64,000 nt of DNA from CAVRQM01 sp963838805 (GTDB lineage Bacteria; Pseudomonadota; Alphaproteobacteria; Acetobacterales; Acetobacteraceae). Of this stretch, positions 37,807 to 47,046 are shown in pieces. The stretch covers positions 62,001-126,000 of the forward strand of contig CAWISK010000004.1 in NCBI GenBank assembly GCA_963838805.1. The letters are read 5' to 3'. The notes beneath the pieces were generated by a model. It worked only from the letters and a program-made list of their open reading frames with translations. It searched no databases and had not been told where the DNA came from. The position numbers and the translations under genes were made by a program. Each line of letters starts with the position of its first letter. The stretch's first letter is position 1.

Positions 37807-38490
37807 TCAGTGCGAGGGCGACGGCTGTGTCACGGCCGGGTCCGGAACACGGTTGGCGCTGCTGCGCAGTTCGGCGAGCTGGGCCGTCACCTGCCGTGCG
37901 CGCTCTGGCTGCATGGCGGCGAGAATGGGTGCGGCCTTGCGATCCCTCATGCGATCCAGCACCTGCAACAGCACCGGCATATCGAGATCGTCGAAGATCA
38001 CGGCGGCATCCCTCGGCCGCATCGCCTCGTAGACGTGCACCAACCCCTGCCAGCTCGCCTCGTCGCGCGCATGGCGCGCGGCCTCCAGGGACTCCAGGCG
38101 CTTCTGCAGCGAGGTCAGCTCGTCGAGCCGTGCGTCGAGCCGTTTCTCGGCGGCGGCGGCCACGCCCTCGCGCGTGGTCAGTGCCGCGGCGCGCGCGTCC
38201 AGCTCGGCCTGGCGGTGGCGCAGGTTCTGCAGCAAGGCGAGTTCGTGGGGACTGACCGGCGTCTCGATTGGCGCTGGCGGCGAGGCGGCGACCACGGTTG
38301 CGGCCGGCAGCGCGGCGGAGATGGTCGATGCCGCGGCAGATGGAGCGGCAGGCGCGCTGGTCTCGACGCCGGTCGCCGCGCGCGCCGCCCCGGCCAGGCC
38401 CAGCAGGTCGGCGGACTTCACCGCGAGCAGGGCCGCGATGGCGACCGTCGTCACCGGCAGCAGCCGAGGCGTGGGCAGATGCACGCGCAT
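37807..38490 (-). CDS. MotE-like flagellar protein
   Basis: About 227 aa from MRVHLPTPRLL at 38490. N-terminal membrane anchor (LPVTTVAIAALLAVKSADLL), an Ala/Pro-rich linker, a coiled coil (residues ~100-150, with LTSLQKRLESLEAARHARDE), then a MgtE-N/FliG-like domain (HVYEAMRPRDAAVIFDDLDM, later LLQVLDRMRDRKAAPILAAM). This is the layout of MotE, the periplasmic MotC chaperone of rhizobia, and of related alphaproteobacterial motility proteins. Confidence 0.78.
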   Translation of the reverse strand: MRVHLPTPRLLPVTTVAIAALLAVKSADLLGLAGAARAATGVETSAPAAPSAAASTISAALPAATVVAASPPAPIETPVSPHELALLQNLRHRQAELDARAAALTTREGVAAAAEKRLDARLDELTSLQKRLESLEAARHARDEASWQGLVHVYEAMRPRDAAVIFDDLDMPVLLQVLDRMRDRKAAPILAAMQPERARQVTAQLAELRSSANRVPDPAVTQPSPSH

Positions 38491-38491
38491 C

Positions 38492-38969
38492 TCAGCGCGC
38501 CATCCGCAGAGCCGCGAGCAGATCGCGCTCGGCACGGCTGCGCACGCGCGGGGGCGATGCCGATTGCGGCGGCATCTCGGCGGCCCGCGGCTCGCCCCAG
38601 GCCGAAGCGGTGGGCATCGACGCGGGCGCGTCTTGCACGAGTCCGCGACCGGCGCGTACGAGGTGGTCCATCCGATCGGCCAGCTTCTCTCCTCGCTCGA
38701 TCAGGAAGGCCAGGTCGTCGCGCAGCATGGTGGCGGCGTCGGTCTGCCGAGCAATGGCGCGACCGGCCCCGTCCGCCGCTTCGCGGAGCCGCTCGATCCC
38801 CGCCTGCGCCTCGCGCGTGCTGCTGTTGAAGGCTGCCACCAGAACTCTCCAGCGACGCGCGGTCGCGCTTCAACACGCCCAACGCCCGCTCCAGACGGAT
38901 CGCGTGGAACAGGGTCGCCGCAAGCAGCAGCGCCAGGACCACGTCAAGAACCCATTGCAGACCGCCCAT
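38492..38969 (-). CDS. DUF6468 flagellar-locus protein, frameshifted
   Basis: About 158 aa. One membrane helix (WVLDVVLALLLAATLFHAIRL) is followed by a coiled coil. ALGVLKRDRASLES continues, after a one-base change near 38848, as AAFNSSTREAQAGIERLREA and then LRDDLAFLIERGEKLADRMD. The sequence matches the alphaproteobacterial family I know as DUF6468, found between motE and fliM. Function unknown, presumably in motor assembly. Confidence 0.72.
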
Positions 38970-39042
38970 CGTGCCATCCGTCGCGCGCACTCCCTTGTGG
39001 CAGAGCATGGTGAAGGAGTGATTGCCGCGCCGCCGCGCCGCA

Positions 39043-40116
39043 TCACCCGTCCACGCCGGCCGCAATGCGCGGCAGGTGGCGCTCGATGCGCACCGCGATA
39101 CGCCCCTGACGCCGCCCGGCGCGGCCCTCGAACAGCGGCGTGCCGCCGCAGCGTAGCCGCACTGTTCCGCCGGGCTGGCAGGCCAGCGTGATGCGGCTGC
39201 CCGGAACCAGCGCCATCACGTCCGACAGCCGCATCGTCTGCTCGTCCAGCACGACGTCGAGATCGATTTCGGTGCTCCACAACTCTTCGGCGAGATGCGT
39301 CTCCCAGATCGAATCGCGGCCGAACTTCTCGCCCATGAACTGCTGCAGGAGCAATTCGCGCACCGGCTCCAGCGTGGCATAGGGCAGCAGCAGTTCGAGC
39401 CGTCCGCCGCGATCCTCCATGTCGATGCGTAACCGCGCCAGCACCGCAGCATTGGACAGGCGGCTGATCGCAGCGAAGCGCGGGTTCACTTCCAGCCGTT
39501 CGAAGCGGAACGTGACGGGGCAGAGCGGATCGAAGCTCGCGGACAGATCGGCCAGCACCACCTGAATCAGCCGCTCGACCAGCGTGCGCTCGATCGTGGT
39601 GTACGGTCGTCCCTCGATGCGCATGGCCGCCGTGCCGCGACGGCCGCCCAGCAGCACATCGACGATCGAGTAGATCATGGCACTGTCGACCACCATCAGC
39701 CCGTAATTGTCCCACTCATCGGCCTTGAACACCGCGAGCATGGCAGGCAACGGGATCGAGTTCAGATAGTCGCCGAAGCGCAGCGAAAGGATGTTGTCGA
39801 TGCCGACCTCGACATTGTCCGATGTGAAGTTGCGCAGCGACGTGGACATGATGCGTACCAGGCGATCGAATACGATCTCAAGCATCGGCAGCCGCTCGTA
39901 GCTGATCAGCCCGGCGCCGATGATGCGCTGCATCCCGTCGCGGCCCTCGTCGCCGGACGGCCCGTCCTCGAAGCCCAGCAGGCTGTCGATCTCGGCCTGA
40001 TTCAGCACCCGCGCCGGCTGCGTCGGCACCGCGGTGCCCGCCTCGGCGCCCGCCTCGGCGTCGGTATCGGCCCCCCAGGCAGCCGCGAGCGCGTCCTCTT
40101 CCTCGGTGCCACTCAT
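39043..40116 (-). CDS. fliM: flagellar motor switch protein FliM
   Basis: About 357 aa from MSGTEEEDA. An N-terminal acidic segment leads to LNQAEIDSLLGF, a CheY-binding-type motif placed internally rather than at the very N-terminus. Then come the FliM middle domain (GLISYERLPMLEIVFDRLVR, SLRNFTSDNVEVGI) and the C-terminal SpoA domain (LDVVLDEQTMRLSDVMALVP). Overlaps fliL by 4 bases. Confidence 0.95.
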   Translation of the reverse strand: MSGTEEEDALAAAWGADTDAEAGAEAGTAVPTQPARVLNQAEIDSLLGFEDGPSGDEGRDGMQRIIGAGLISYERLPMLEIVFDRLVRIMSTSLRNFTSDNVEVGIDNILSLRFGDYLNSIPLPAMLAVFKADEWDNYGLMVVDSAMIYSIVDVLLGGRRGTAAMRIEGRPYTTIERTLVERLIQVVLADLSASFDPLCPVTFRFERLEVNPRFAAISRLSNAAVLARLRIDMEDRGGRLELLLPYATLEPVRELLLQQFMGEKFGRDSIWETHLAEELWSTEIDLDVVLDEQTMRLSDVMALVPGSRITLACQPGGTVRLRCGGTPLFEGRAGRRQGRIAVRIERHLPRIAAGVDG

Positions 40117-40604
40117 TGAACGAGCAATTCGGTAAACAGCACGCCGGTCACGCGCACCGGCGCCAGCGCCGCGTTGGCGCGGGCGAGCAGTTCCTCGCGC
40201 AGGCGCCACGTGCCGACGGAGCCGCGCAGCTCCTCCGGCCGCATCTCGCGCAGATAGGTCTGGAACAGGTCGAGCAGTTTCGGCATGGCGGCCTGCGCCG
40301 CCGCCTGATCGCCGGCGCTGGCCAGCTCCAGCCGGGCACGCAGCTTGACATAGGCATCGCGACCCGCGCCGGCGTTGAGGTTCGCCACCATCTCCGGCAG
40401 CTCGACATAGACCGGCTGCGGCGCGCCGGCGGCCTGCTGCTCCGGCTTGGCCCGGCCATGCAGCAGCCGCGGCAGGATGCCGCCGAACCACAACCCCGCG
40501 GCCACCAGGGCCAGCGCCAGCGGCGCGGCAAGCAGCAGCAGCAGCCGGCGACGGCCGGTCGGCGCCACGGGCACACTCTCCGAAACCGTTGCAGCACTGC
40601 CCAT
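40113..40604 (-). CDS. fliL: flagellar basal body-associated protein FliL
   Basis: 163 aa with a single N-terminal membrane helix (LLLLLAAPLALALVAAGLWF) and a periplasmic domain containing VYVELPEMVANLN and the C-terminal VTGVLFTELLVQ. FliL supports stator function. First gene of the minus-strand fliL-fliM operon, divergent from flgF. Confidence 0.92.
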   Translation of the reverse strand: MGSAATVSESVPVAPTGRRRLLLLLAAPLALALVAAGLWFGGILPRLLHGRAKPEQQAAGAPQPVYVELPEMVANLNAGAGRDAYVKLRARLELASAGDQAAAQAAMPKLLDLFQTYLREMRPEELRGSVGTWRLREELLARANAALAPVRVTGVLFTELLVQ

Positions 40605-40763
40605 CCGCCCCGTCGCCCGTCGATGCCTGAATGGCCGTCAGTCTCGCGAGGCTCGCTTAACGAACCCTTGCTGCGGAGGCGCAAACTGCCGGGCCGGACT
40701 GCCATGCCCGGCAGGATCTGCCGCTTTCCGTCCTGGGAATCGCCACATTCCGGCTCACCAGGA

Positions 40764-40778
40764 TGGCACGCGGCTTGC
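40764..40778 (+). promoter_or_regulatory. sigma-54 promoter of flgF
   Basis: TGGCACG-CGGC-TTGC is a perfect match to the -24/-12 consensus of RpoN promoters with the required spacing (GG and GC ten bases apart). It lies 35 bases upstream of the flgF start, leaving room for a transcription start near 40790. Implies RpoN and an enhancer-binding protein such as FlbD/FleQ drive flgFGAH (inference). Confidence 0.82.
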
Positions 40779-40812
40779 GGGGTGCGCGTTGTCGCAGCAC
40801 CGGAGCCTGGAT

Positions 40813-41556
40813 TTGGACAACACCACCAGCATCGCCCTGTCACGCCTGATGGCGCAGCAGCGGGCGATGGACGTGATCGCTGGCAACATCGCCAATGCGG
40901 GGACGCCCGCCTACCGCGCCGAGCGGATGCAGTTCAGCGACTGGCTGGTGCGCGAGCCGCAATCAGCGACACCGCCGGGAGGCAACACGCTGATCTACAC
41001 GCAGGACCGCGCAACCTGGCGCGAGCGCGAACAAGGGCCGCTGACGCAGACCGGCAATCCGCTCGATCTGGCGATCGGCAATCCGGCCGCCTGGTTCACG
41101 GTGCGCACCCCGGCCGGGCCGCGCCTCACCCGCGCCGGCCATTTCATGCTCTCCTCCGGCGGCCAGATCGTCGACGTCGACGGCAATAAGCTGCTGGACC
41201 GCAATGGCCAGCCGCTTTCGGTGGCGCCGGGCGACACGCGCCTCAGCGTGGCCGCCGACGGCACCATCAGCAGCCAGAACGGGCAGATCGGCCAGATCGG
41301 CCTGGTCGAGCCCCGCACCGAGGCGAACATGCAGGCAGAGGGCAGCCGATTGTTCGCCACACCCGATCCCACGCAGCCGGTGACCGGGCCGCATCTGGTG
41401 CAAGGTGCCGTGGAGGAAAGCAACGTGCAGCCGATCCTCGAGACCACGCGCATGATGAACACGCTGCGCGAGTTCCAGTTCACCAGCCAGTTCGTGCAGG
41501 CCGAGGCCGACCGGCAATCCGGCGCCATCGACAAGATCCTCAACAAGAACGACTGA
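40813..41556 (+). CDS. flgF: flagellar basal-body rod protein FlgF
   Basis: 247 aa from a TTG start (LDNTTSIALSRLMAQQRAMD) with a GGAG ribosome-binding site about 7 bases before it. Contains the rod motif VIAGNIANAGTPAYRAERMQ and ends in the helical MMNTLREFQFTSQFVQAEAD. The frame is open further upstream, but that part is not conserved and overlaps the sigma-54 site. Operon flgF-flgG-flgA-flgH. Confidence 0.93.
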   Translation: MDNTTSIALSRLMAQQRAMDVIAGNIANAGTPAYRAERMQFSDWLVREPQSATPPGGNTLIYTQDRATWREREQGPLTQTGNPLDLAIGNPAAWFTVRTPAGPRLTRAGHFMLSSGGQIVDVDGNKLLDRNGQPLSVAPGDTRLSVAADGTISSQNGQIGQIGLVEPRTEANMQAEGSRLFATPDPTQPVTGPHLVQGAVEESNVQPILETTRMMNTLREFQFTSQFVQAEADRQSGAIDKILNKND

Positions 41557-41588
41557 AGCCGGTCACGGCGCAGCGGGAGAGTTCCACC

Positions 41589-42374
41589 ATGCGATCGCTC
41601 GACATCGCCGGCACCGGCATGCAGGCGCAGCAGACCAACGTCGAAGTGATTTCCAACAACATCGCCAACATGACCACGACCGGGTTCAAGCGCCGGCGGG
41701 CCGAGTTCCAGGATCTGATGTACCAGAACCTGCGCCGCGTCGGCTCCAACTCCTCCGACAGCGGCACGGTGGTACCCTCCGGCGCGCAGGTCGGTCTCGG
41801 CGTCAAGACCGCGGCGATCTATCGCATCGACGAGCAGGGCAATCTGCAGCAGACCTCCAACAGCCTCGATCTGGCGATCCAGGGCGGCGGCTATTTCCAG
41901 GTGACGCTGCCATCGGGCGACACCGCCTACACGCGCGACGGCACGTTCTCGCTGTCGCCCGACGGGCAGATCGTCTCGGCCGACGGCTACGTGGTGCAGC
42001 CCGGCATCACCATCCCGAGCAACGCGACCGACGTCACGATCAACGCGGCAGGCCAGGTGCAGGTGACGCTGAGCGGCCAGACCACGCCGCAACTGGTGGG
42101 CCAGATCCAGCTCGCCGCCTTCCCCAACGACGCCGGCCTCGACGCGCAGGGCGACAATCTGTTCCTGCAATCGGCGGCATCGGGCAACGCCGTCACCGGC
42201 ACACCCGGCTCGCCCGGCTTCGGCTCGGTGCAGCAGGGTTTCATCGAGACCTCGAACGTCAACGTGGTGAGCGAGATCACCAACCTGATCACCGCGCAGC
42301 GTGCCTACGAAATGAACAGCAAGGTCATCACCGCGAGCGACGAGATGCTGTCCACGCTCACCAATCTGCGCTGA
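41589..42374 (+). CDS. flgG: distal rod protein FlgG
   Basis: 261 aa, full length: MRSLDIAGTGMQAQQTNVEV, then ISNNIANMTTTGFKRRRAEF, and the C-terminal NVNVVSEITNLITAQRAYEM. Distal rod subunit. Lies 32 bases after flgF; flgA starts 14 bases later. Confidence 0.98.
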   Translation: MRSLDIAGTGMQAQQTNVEVISNNIANMTTTGFKRRRAEFQDLMYQNLRRVGSNSSDSGTVVPSGAQVGLGVKTAAIYRIDEQGNLQQTSNSLDLAIQGGGYFQVTLPSGDTAYTRDGTFSLSPDGQIVSADGYVVQPGITIPSNATDVTINAAGQVQVTLSGQTTPQLVGQIQLAAFPNDAGLDAQGDNLFLQSAASGNAVTGTPGSPGFGSVQQGFIETSNVNVVSEITNLITAQRAYEMNSKVITASDEMLSTLTNLR

Positions 42375-42388
42375 TGAGGAGCAGGACG

Positions 42389-43369
42389 ATGCGCACGCTG
42401 CTCGCCGCGGCCCTGGTCGCGAGCCTGGTCGCTGCCCCCGCCTCGGCCGCGATGCTGCGGCCGCTCACGACGCTCGGAGGCGCCGTCGTGCGGCTGTCGG
42501 ACCTGTTCGACGATGCCGGGCCGCGCGCGCATCTGGCACTGGGCCCCTCGCCCGCGCCGGGCGAGAGCATCACCGTGGAGGCGCCGCAACTGGCCGCCAT
42601 CGCGCGGGAGTTCGGCGTCGCCTGGAGGCCCGCATCGGACGCCGATCGCGCCGTGCTGCAACGCCCCGGCGTGCCGCTGGCGCGCGAGGCGGTGATCGCG
42701 TGCCTGCGCACAGCGCTGGACAACGCGGGAGCCGGCGACGGCGAGGTTGACCTGCCCGGCTTCGCGGCACCGCTGGTGGCGCCCGAGGCGCACGCGCAGG
42801 CCGCGGTGGAACAGCTCTCCTTCGATGCCGGCAGCGGCCGCTTCACCGCTTCCGTTGCCGTGACCGGCAGCGACATGGCACCGCTGCACCTGCGGGTCAG
42901 CGGCCAACTCGTGGCGATGGAGACATTGCTGGTGGCGACGCATCGCCTGGCGGCCGGTGTCGAGCTGCAACCGGGCGACCTGCGACCGGCGCGGGTGCGC
43001 AGCGCAGGGCTGAGCGGCGAATTGGTCCGCAGGGCCTCGCAGGTCGTGGGCCTGGCGCCGCGCCGCCCGGTGATGGAGGGCGACCCGCTCATCCTGGCCA
43101 ATCTGCATCAGCCGCTGGTGGTACAGCGAGGCGCCCGCGTGTCGATCACGCTGGACAGTTCCGGCCTGTCGCTATCCGCCACCGGCGAGGCGCTCGAGGC
43201 GGGTGCTGCGGGCGAGCGCATCACCGTGCTGAACCCGGTCAGCCATGCCGTGCTGCTGGCCGAAATCGTGGGGCCCGATTCCGTGCGTCTGGAACCGGGC
43301 AGCATGCCGCTGCGGCCGGGGACCGACTCCCCTCGTCCTGGCGGCACGTCCGGGATCGCCGTGCAATGA
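42389..43369 (+). CDS. flgA: flagella P-ring assembly chaperone FlgA
   Basis: About 326 aa from the ATG at 42389, which has GAGGAG upstream; an ATG at 42374 is also in frame. Signal peptide ends near APASA. The C-terminal SAF domain (LVATHRLAAGVELQPGDL, RPVMEGDPLILANL, then GERITVLNPVSHAVLLAEIV) is diagnostic. Periplasmic chaperone for FlgI. flgI itself is not in the window. Confidence 0.94.
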   Translation: MRTLLAAALVASLVAAPASAAMLRPLTTLGGAVVRLSDLFDDAGPRAHLALGPSPAPGESITVEAPQLAAIAREFGVAWRPASDADRAVLQRPGVPLAREAVIACLRTALDNAGAGDGEVDLPGFAAPLVAPEAHAQAAVEQLSFDAGSGRFTASVAVTGSDMAPLHLRVSGQLVAMETLLVATHRLAAGVELQPGDLRPARVRSAGLSGELVRRASQVVGLAPRRPVMEGDPLILANLHQPLVVQRGARVSITLDSSGLSLSATGEALEAGAAGERITVLNPVSHAVLLAEIVGPDSVRLEPGSMPLRPGTDSPRPGGTSGIAVQ

Positions 43370-44118
43370 GGGTGTGGACGCGCGGGACGGATGCCGCCTT
43401 GGCCCTCCTGCTAACCGCGACGCTCGGCGGCTGCGGTACGCTCACGCGGCTGTCCGAGATCGGCCGTCCGCCCGCGATGACACCTTCCGCCAACCCGACC
43501 GGGGCCTCCGACTGGCGCCCGCTGACCATGCCGATGCCGTCCGCGCAGGCAGTGCCGCCCGACCCCGGCAGCCTGTGGCGCAACGGCAGCCGCGCCTTCT
43601 TCAAGGACCAGCGCGCGGCGCAGGTTGGCGACATCATCACCATCCTGGTCAACATCAGCGACGCCGCCGATGTGAAGAACACGACTCAGGCGACGCGCAA
43701 CGCCAACGAGAACGGCGGGGTGACAAATCTCTTCGGCCTGGAGAACAAGATCCCGCACACCTTCGCCGGCGCCACCCCATCCTCGCTGGTCAACACCAGC
43801 AGCAGCAACGGCGTCAACGGCGCGGGCGAGGCCAAGCGCAGCGAGACGGTGACGTTGCGGCTGGCCGGCGTCGTGACGCAGGTGCTGCCGAACGGCAATC
43901 TGGTGGTGGCAGCAAGGCAGGAGATGCGGGTCAACCGCGAGCTGCGCGTCCTGACGGTGACCGGGGTAGCGCGGCCGCAGGACATTGCCAGCGACAACAC
44001 GGTGCTGCACGACCGGCTCGCCGAAGCGCGCATCTCCTATGGCGGGCGCGGCGAGCTGACCAACGTGCAAAGTCCGCGCTACGGGCAGGAATTGCTCGAT
44101 GTCCTGTTGCCGTTCTAG
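43366..44118 (+). CDS. flgH: flagellar L-ring lipoprotein FlgH
   Basis: 250 aa. Lipobox LGGC with acylated C23, then SLWRNGSRAFFKDQRAAQVG and DIITILVNISDAADV, and the C-terminal NVQSPRYGQELLDVLLPF. Outer-membrane L ring. Overlaps flgA by 4 bases, and its 3' end overlaps the convergent Crp-family gene by 4 bases. Confidence 0.97.
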   Translation: MRVWTRGTDAALALLLTATLGGCGTLTRLSEIGRPPAMTPSANPTGASDWRPLTMPMPSAQAVPPDPGSLWRNGSRAFFKDQRAAQVGDIITILVNISDAADVKNTTQATRNANENGGVTNLFGLENKIPHTFAGATPSSLVNTSSSNGVNGAGEAKRSETVTLRLAGVVTQVLPNGNLVVAARQEMRVNRELRVLTVTGVARPQDIASDNTVLHDRLAEARISYGGRGELTNVQSPRYGQELLDVLLPF

Positions 44119-44810
44119 AAATCCCCCGCCAGCCGCTCCGGGTGCAGCAGCAGCAGGTGCCCGCCCGCCTTGCCGATCGTCCCCTCCTCCTCCCAGGCGC
44201 GCAGCTGCCGGTTCACCTTCTCGCGCGAGCTGCCGACCAGGGCGCTCAAATCCTTCTGCGACAGCCGCACGTCGATGCGCACGCCGCCGCCCTCGGGCTT
44301 CCCGTAATCCTGCGCGAGACGGGTCAGCAGCCGCGCCAGCCTTCCCTCCAGCGACAGCAGGGCGATATCCTCCACCGCCCGGTTGGCGCGGCGCAGCCGC
44401 TCGGTCAGCACCGCCAGCAATTGCAGGCAGAGATCCGGCGACTCGCGCAGCAGCCGCAGGAACCGCCCGCGCTCCACGAGCTTCACGCTGCAATCCTCGA
44501 GCGCCACGACATCGGCGCTGCGCTCCTGGCCGTCGAGCAGAGCCATCTCCCCCAGAACGTCACCCGGACCGAGAATGCCCAGCGTGACCTCTCGCCCGTC
44601 CTCGGAGGTGACCCCGACCCGCACCCGGCCCTCGACCACCAGCACCATCGAGGTGCCGGGATCGCCACGCCGCAGGATGGTGCCGCCGCGCGGATAGCTG
44701 CGAGCGATGGCCTGCGCCAGCACCTGCGCCCGCTGCTCCGGCGACAGGGCCCCGAACAGGAATCCTGCGGGGCGCTGCTTCTCAGGCTCTCGGACGGGAG
44801 CGGTGGTCAT
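44115..44810 (-). CDS. Crp/Fnr family transcription regulator
   Basis: 231 aa. The cyclic-nucleotide-binding-type beta roll (GGTILRRGDPGTSMVLVVEG, GREVTLGILGPGDVLGEMALL) is followed by a winged HTH (RLSQKDLSALVGSSREKVNR). There is no cysteine cluster of the Fnr type, so oxygen sensing by an iron-sulfur cluster is unlikely; ligand unknown. Overlaps rimI by 4 bases, so it is translated with the tsaB-rimI unit. Confidence 0.88.
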   Translation of the reverse strand: MTTAPVREPEKQRPAGFLFGALSPEQRAQVLAQAIARSYPRGGTILRRGDPGTSMVLVVEGRVRVGVTSEDGREVTLGILGPGDVLGEMALLDGQERSADVVALEDCSVKLVERGRFLRLLRESPDLCLQLLAVLTERLRRANRAVEDIALLSLEGRLARLLTRLAQDYGKPEGGGVRIDVRLSQKDLSALVGSSREKVNRQLRAWEEEGTIGKAGGHLLLLHPERLAGDF

Positions 44811-45247
44811 GGGAAGGCACCTTGTCCGACCGTTTCGGCTTCGTCCAGTGCGCGCCTCAGCACCAACGCGTCGCCTCCGCCGGCATAGTAGGCGGGCCTG
44901 TGGCCGACCGGACGAAAGCCCTCGCCAGCATACAGCGCCAGCGCGGCGCCATTGGCCTGCGCCACCTCCAGGAACAGCGCCCGCGCGCCGGCACCGGCGC
45001 CCTGCCGCATGGCCGCGCGCAGCAGCGCCCTTGCCCTGCCCTGCCGCCGCCGCTCCGGCAGCACCGCGAGCATCAGGATCTCCGCCTCGTCGCCCGCGAC
45101 CCGCCCCAGCACGAAGCCGCCGTCCGGATCGATCAGTGCAAACGCGCCGGGCTGGGCCGCCAGACTCGCCAGCGCCGCGGCATCCCAGCGCGCGTCCGGC
45201 GGGAAGCAGCCAGCGTGAATGGCCGCCATTGCCTCGGCATGCACCAC
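44807..45247 (-). CDS. rimI: ribosomal-protein-alanine N-acetyltransferase-like GNAT
   Basis: 146 aa GNAT with AEILMLAVLPERRRQGRARA and the following LEVAQANGAALALYAGEGF, typical of RimI. Located just after tsaB on the same strand, the standard alphaproteobacterial tsaB-rimI order. RimI acetylates the N-terminus of ribosomal protein S18 in E. coli. Confidence 0.88.
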   Translation of the reverse strand: MVHAEAMAAIHAGCFPPDARWDAAALASLAAQPGAFALIDPDGGFVLGRVAGDEAEILMLAVLPERRRQGRARALLRAAMRQGAGAGARALFLEVAQANGAALALYAGEGFRPVGHRPAYYAGGGDALVLRRALDEAETVGQGAFP

Positions 45248-45267
45248 GGAGGCCGAGACGATCCGGC

Positions 45268-45952
45268 TCAGGACACGCCGGCGGGCGCGGGCCGCAGGCC
45301 GCCTTGCGGGAGGCGCGCCTCGGGTGCATCGACATAGATCGGCAGCAGGTTCAAACGCGGCGACCCGGACGCCACCCGCCGCAGCGCCGCCCGCGCCACG
45401 TGCCTTGCCAGCGGCTGTCGGGCATCGGTCAGCATGACGTCCGCCTCCGCCGCCGCGAGCCGGGTCGCGACCTCCACCGCCGCATCACCCGTGATCGCCA
45501 CCGGACCCTCCGGCCGGGGCAATGCGGCGAGCGCCACGTTGCGCGGCCCGGCCCCGCGATCGAGAAATACCCGCCCGCGCCGGCTGTCGATCGCGGCCCA
45601 GATCGCCCGACCATCGGCCTCCGCGCCCGAGGGCCGCCGCCAGGGCCTCGAACACGGTGACACCGATCAGCGTGACGCCCGCCGCGAGCGCCAGGCCGTG
45701 CGCCAGGGCCAGGGCCGCGCGCAGGCCGGTGAAGCTGCCCGGCCCGAGCGTCACCGCCACCGCATCCAATGCGCGAGCTTCGGTCCCGCCGGCATCGAGC
45801 ACCTCGCGCAGCATCGGTGCGAGGCGCTGCACCTGGCCGCGCTCCCCGTGCTGCACGCGCTCGGCCAGCACCTGTCCGTCGGCCAGCAGCGCTGCCGAGC
45901 ACTGCCCGAGCGCCGCATCAAGGGCCAGGATACGCGAAACCGGATCACTCAC
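45268..45952 (-). CDS. tsaB: tRNA t6A biosynthesis protein TsaB, frameshifted
   Basis: About 228 aa from the GTG at 45952 (MSDPVSRILALDAALGQCSA). Contains VAVTLGPGSFTGLRAALALA, the hallmark of TsaB, and the C-terminal NLLPIYVDAPEARLP. One extra base near 45635 moves AEADGRAIWAAIDSRRGRVF to another frame. TsaB works with TsaD and TsaE to make N6-threonylcarbamoyladenosine at tRNA position 37 and is normally essential, so the lesion is almost certainly a sequence error. Confidence 0.92.
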
Positions 45953-46100
45953 CGGGCGATACTCGGCAGAACCCGGCTTCCCGGCAAGGCGCGGCGGCGT
46001 TTCCGTGCTTCCGGCGAACCAATCGGCGGCGGGCGCGCTACAAGGGCACGGAGCATCGCCGAATGCGCCCCCGTGCGCGCAACCAGAACAGGAGAGACTC

Positions 46101-47006
46101 GTGGCCATCCAGCCCATCGGACAGCCGGCCATTGTCGAGCCGCGCTACGAGACCGCGCCCGCCGTGACGGTAGATTCGGACGACCGTCGCGTCTGGCTGA
46201 TGAACCATGCTGCCTGGGGCGCCATCATCGCCGGCATCGTCACGGCATTGCTGATACAGATGCTGCTCAGCCTGCTCGGCGTGGGGGTTGGCCTCAGCTC
46301 GTTCCAGCTCACCGGGGACACGGCGAGCAATCCTTCGGCCGGCGCGCTGTCGATCGAGGCCGGCGTCTGGTGGGTGGTTTCGGGCCTGATCGCCGCCTTC
46401 GTGGGCGGCATTGTCGCGGGGCGGCTGTCGGGCTCGTCGCGCCACAGCACGGCGGCCTGGCACGGCTTCGTTGCCTGGTGCGCCACGACGCTGATCGTGG
46501 TCTGGCTGCTCGGCACCGCTCTGGGTGGCGTGCTGGGCGGCACATTCAGCGCGGTGGGCGGCACGCTGTCGGGGATCGGCAAGACCGCCGCCGCGGGCGC
46601 CGCGGGCGCCACGAACGCGGCCGGGCCGGATGCGCTGGCAGCCCAGGTGCGCAGCCTGGTCAATCCGAACGATGCGCAGAGCGTGCAGACCGCCATCATC
46701 GCCTATGTCCGCGCCGCCGCGAACGGCGACAAGCAGGCGGCGGACGCGGCGCGCCAGAAGGCGGTGGACAGCTTGGCGCGGGTAGCCAACATCAGCCCGG
46801 ACGAGGCGCAGAACCGGCTGAACCAGTTGCAGCAGGATTACCAGCGCACGGCGCAGCAGGCGAAGCAGGCCGCCGAAACGGCCCGCAAGAACGCGGGCCG
46901 TGGCGCGCTGTTCGCGTTCGCGGCGTTGCTGCTGGGCGCCATCTTCAGCATCGTCGGCGGTGGGCTGGGCACCCCGCGCCGGCCGATCTCGCCGACCGTG
47001 ACCTAG
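46101..47006 (+). CDS. membrane protein of unknown function
   Basis: 301 aa, GTG start preceded by AGGAGAG. Four predicted membrane helices: AAWGAIIAGIVTALLIQMLL, GVWWVVSGLIAAFVGGIVAG, AWCATTLIVVWLLGTALGGV and, near the C-terminus, LFAFAALLLGAIFSIVGGGL. A soluble helical loop (residues ~160-265) rich in Ala and Gln lies between helices three and four (SLARVANISPDEAQNRLNQL). Resembles alphaproteobacterial membrane proteins sometimes labelled PhnA-like; no function known. Monocistronic, ended by a hairpin. Confidence 0.8.
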   Translation: MAIQPIGQPAIVEPRYETAPAVTVDSDDRRVWLMNHAAWGAIIAGIVTALLIQMLLSLLGVGVGLSSFQLTGDTASNPSAGALSIEAGVWWVVSGLIAAFVGGIVAGRLSGSSRHSTAAWHGFVAWCATTLIVVWLLGTALGGVLGGTFSAVGGTLSGIGKTAAAGAAGATNAAGPDALAAQVRSLVNPNDAQSVQTAIIAYVRAAANGDKQAADAARQKAVDSLARVANISPDEAQNRLNQLQQDYQRTAQQAKQAAETARKNAGRGALFAFAALLLGAIFSIVGGGLGTPRRPISPTVT

Positions 47007-47012
47007 CGCCGA

Positions 47013-47042
47013 GCCCACCCGGCGCTTCCGGCCGGGGTGGGC
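47013..47042. terminator. hairpin between convergent genes
   Basis: GCCCACCCGGC pairs with GCCGGGGTGGGC (one bulged G) around a 7-base loop. It sits between the stop of the plus-strand membrane-protein gene and the stop of the minus-strand rutE, so it can serve both. No strong U tract. Confidence 0.55.
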
Positions 47043-47046
47043 TGCG

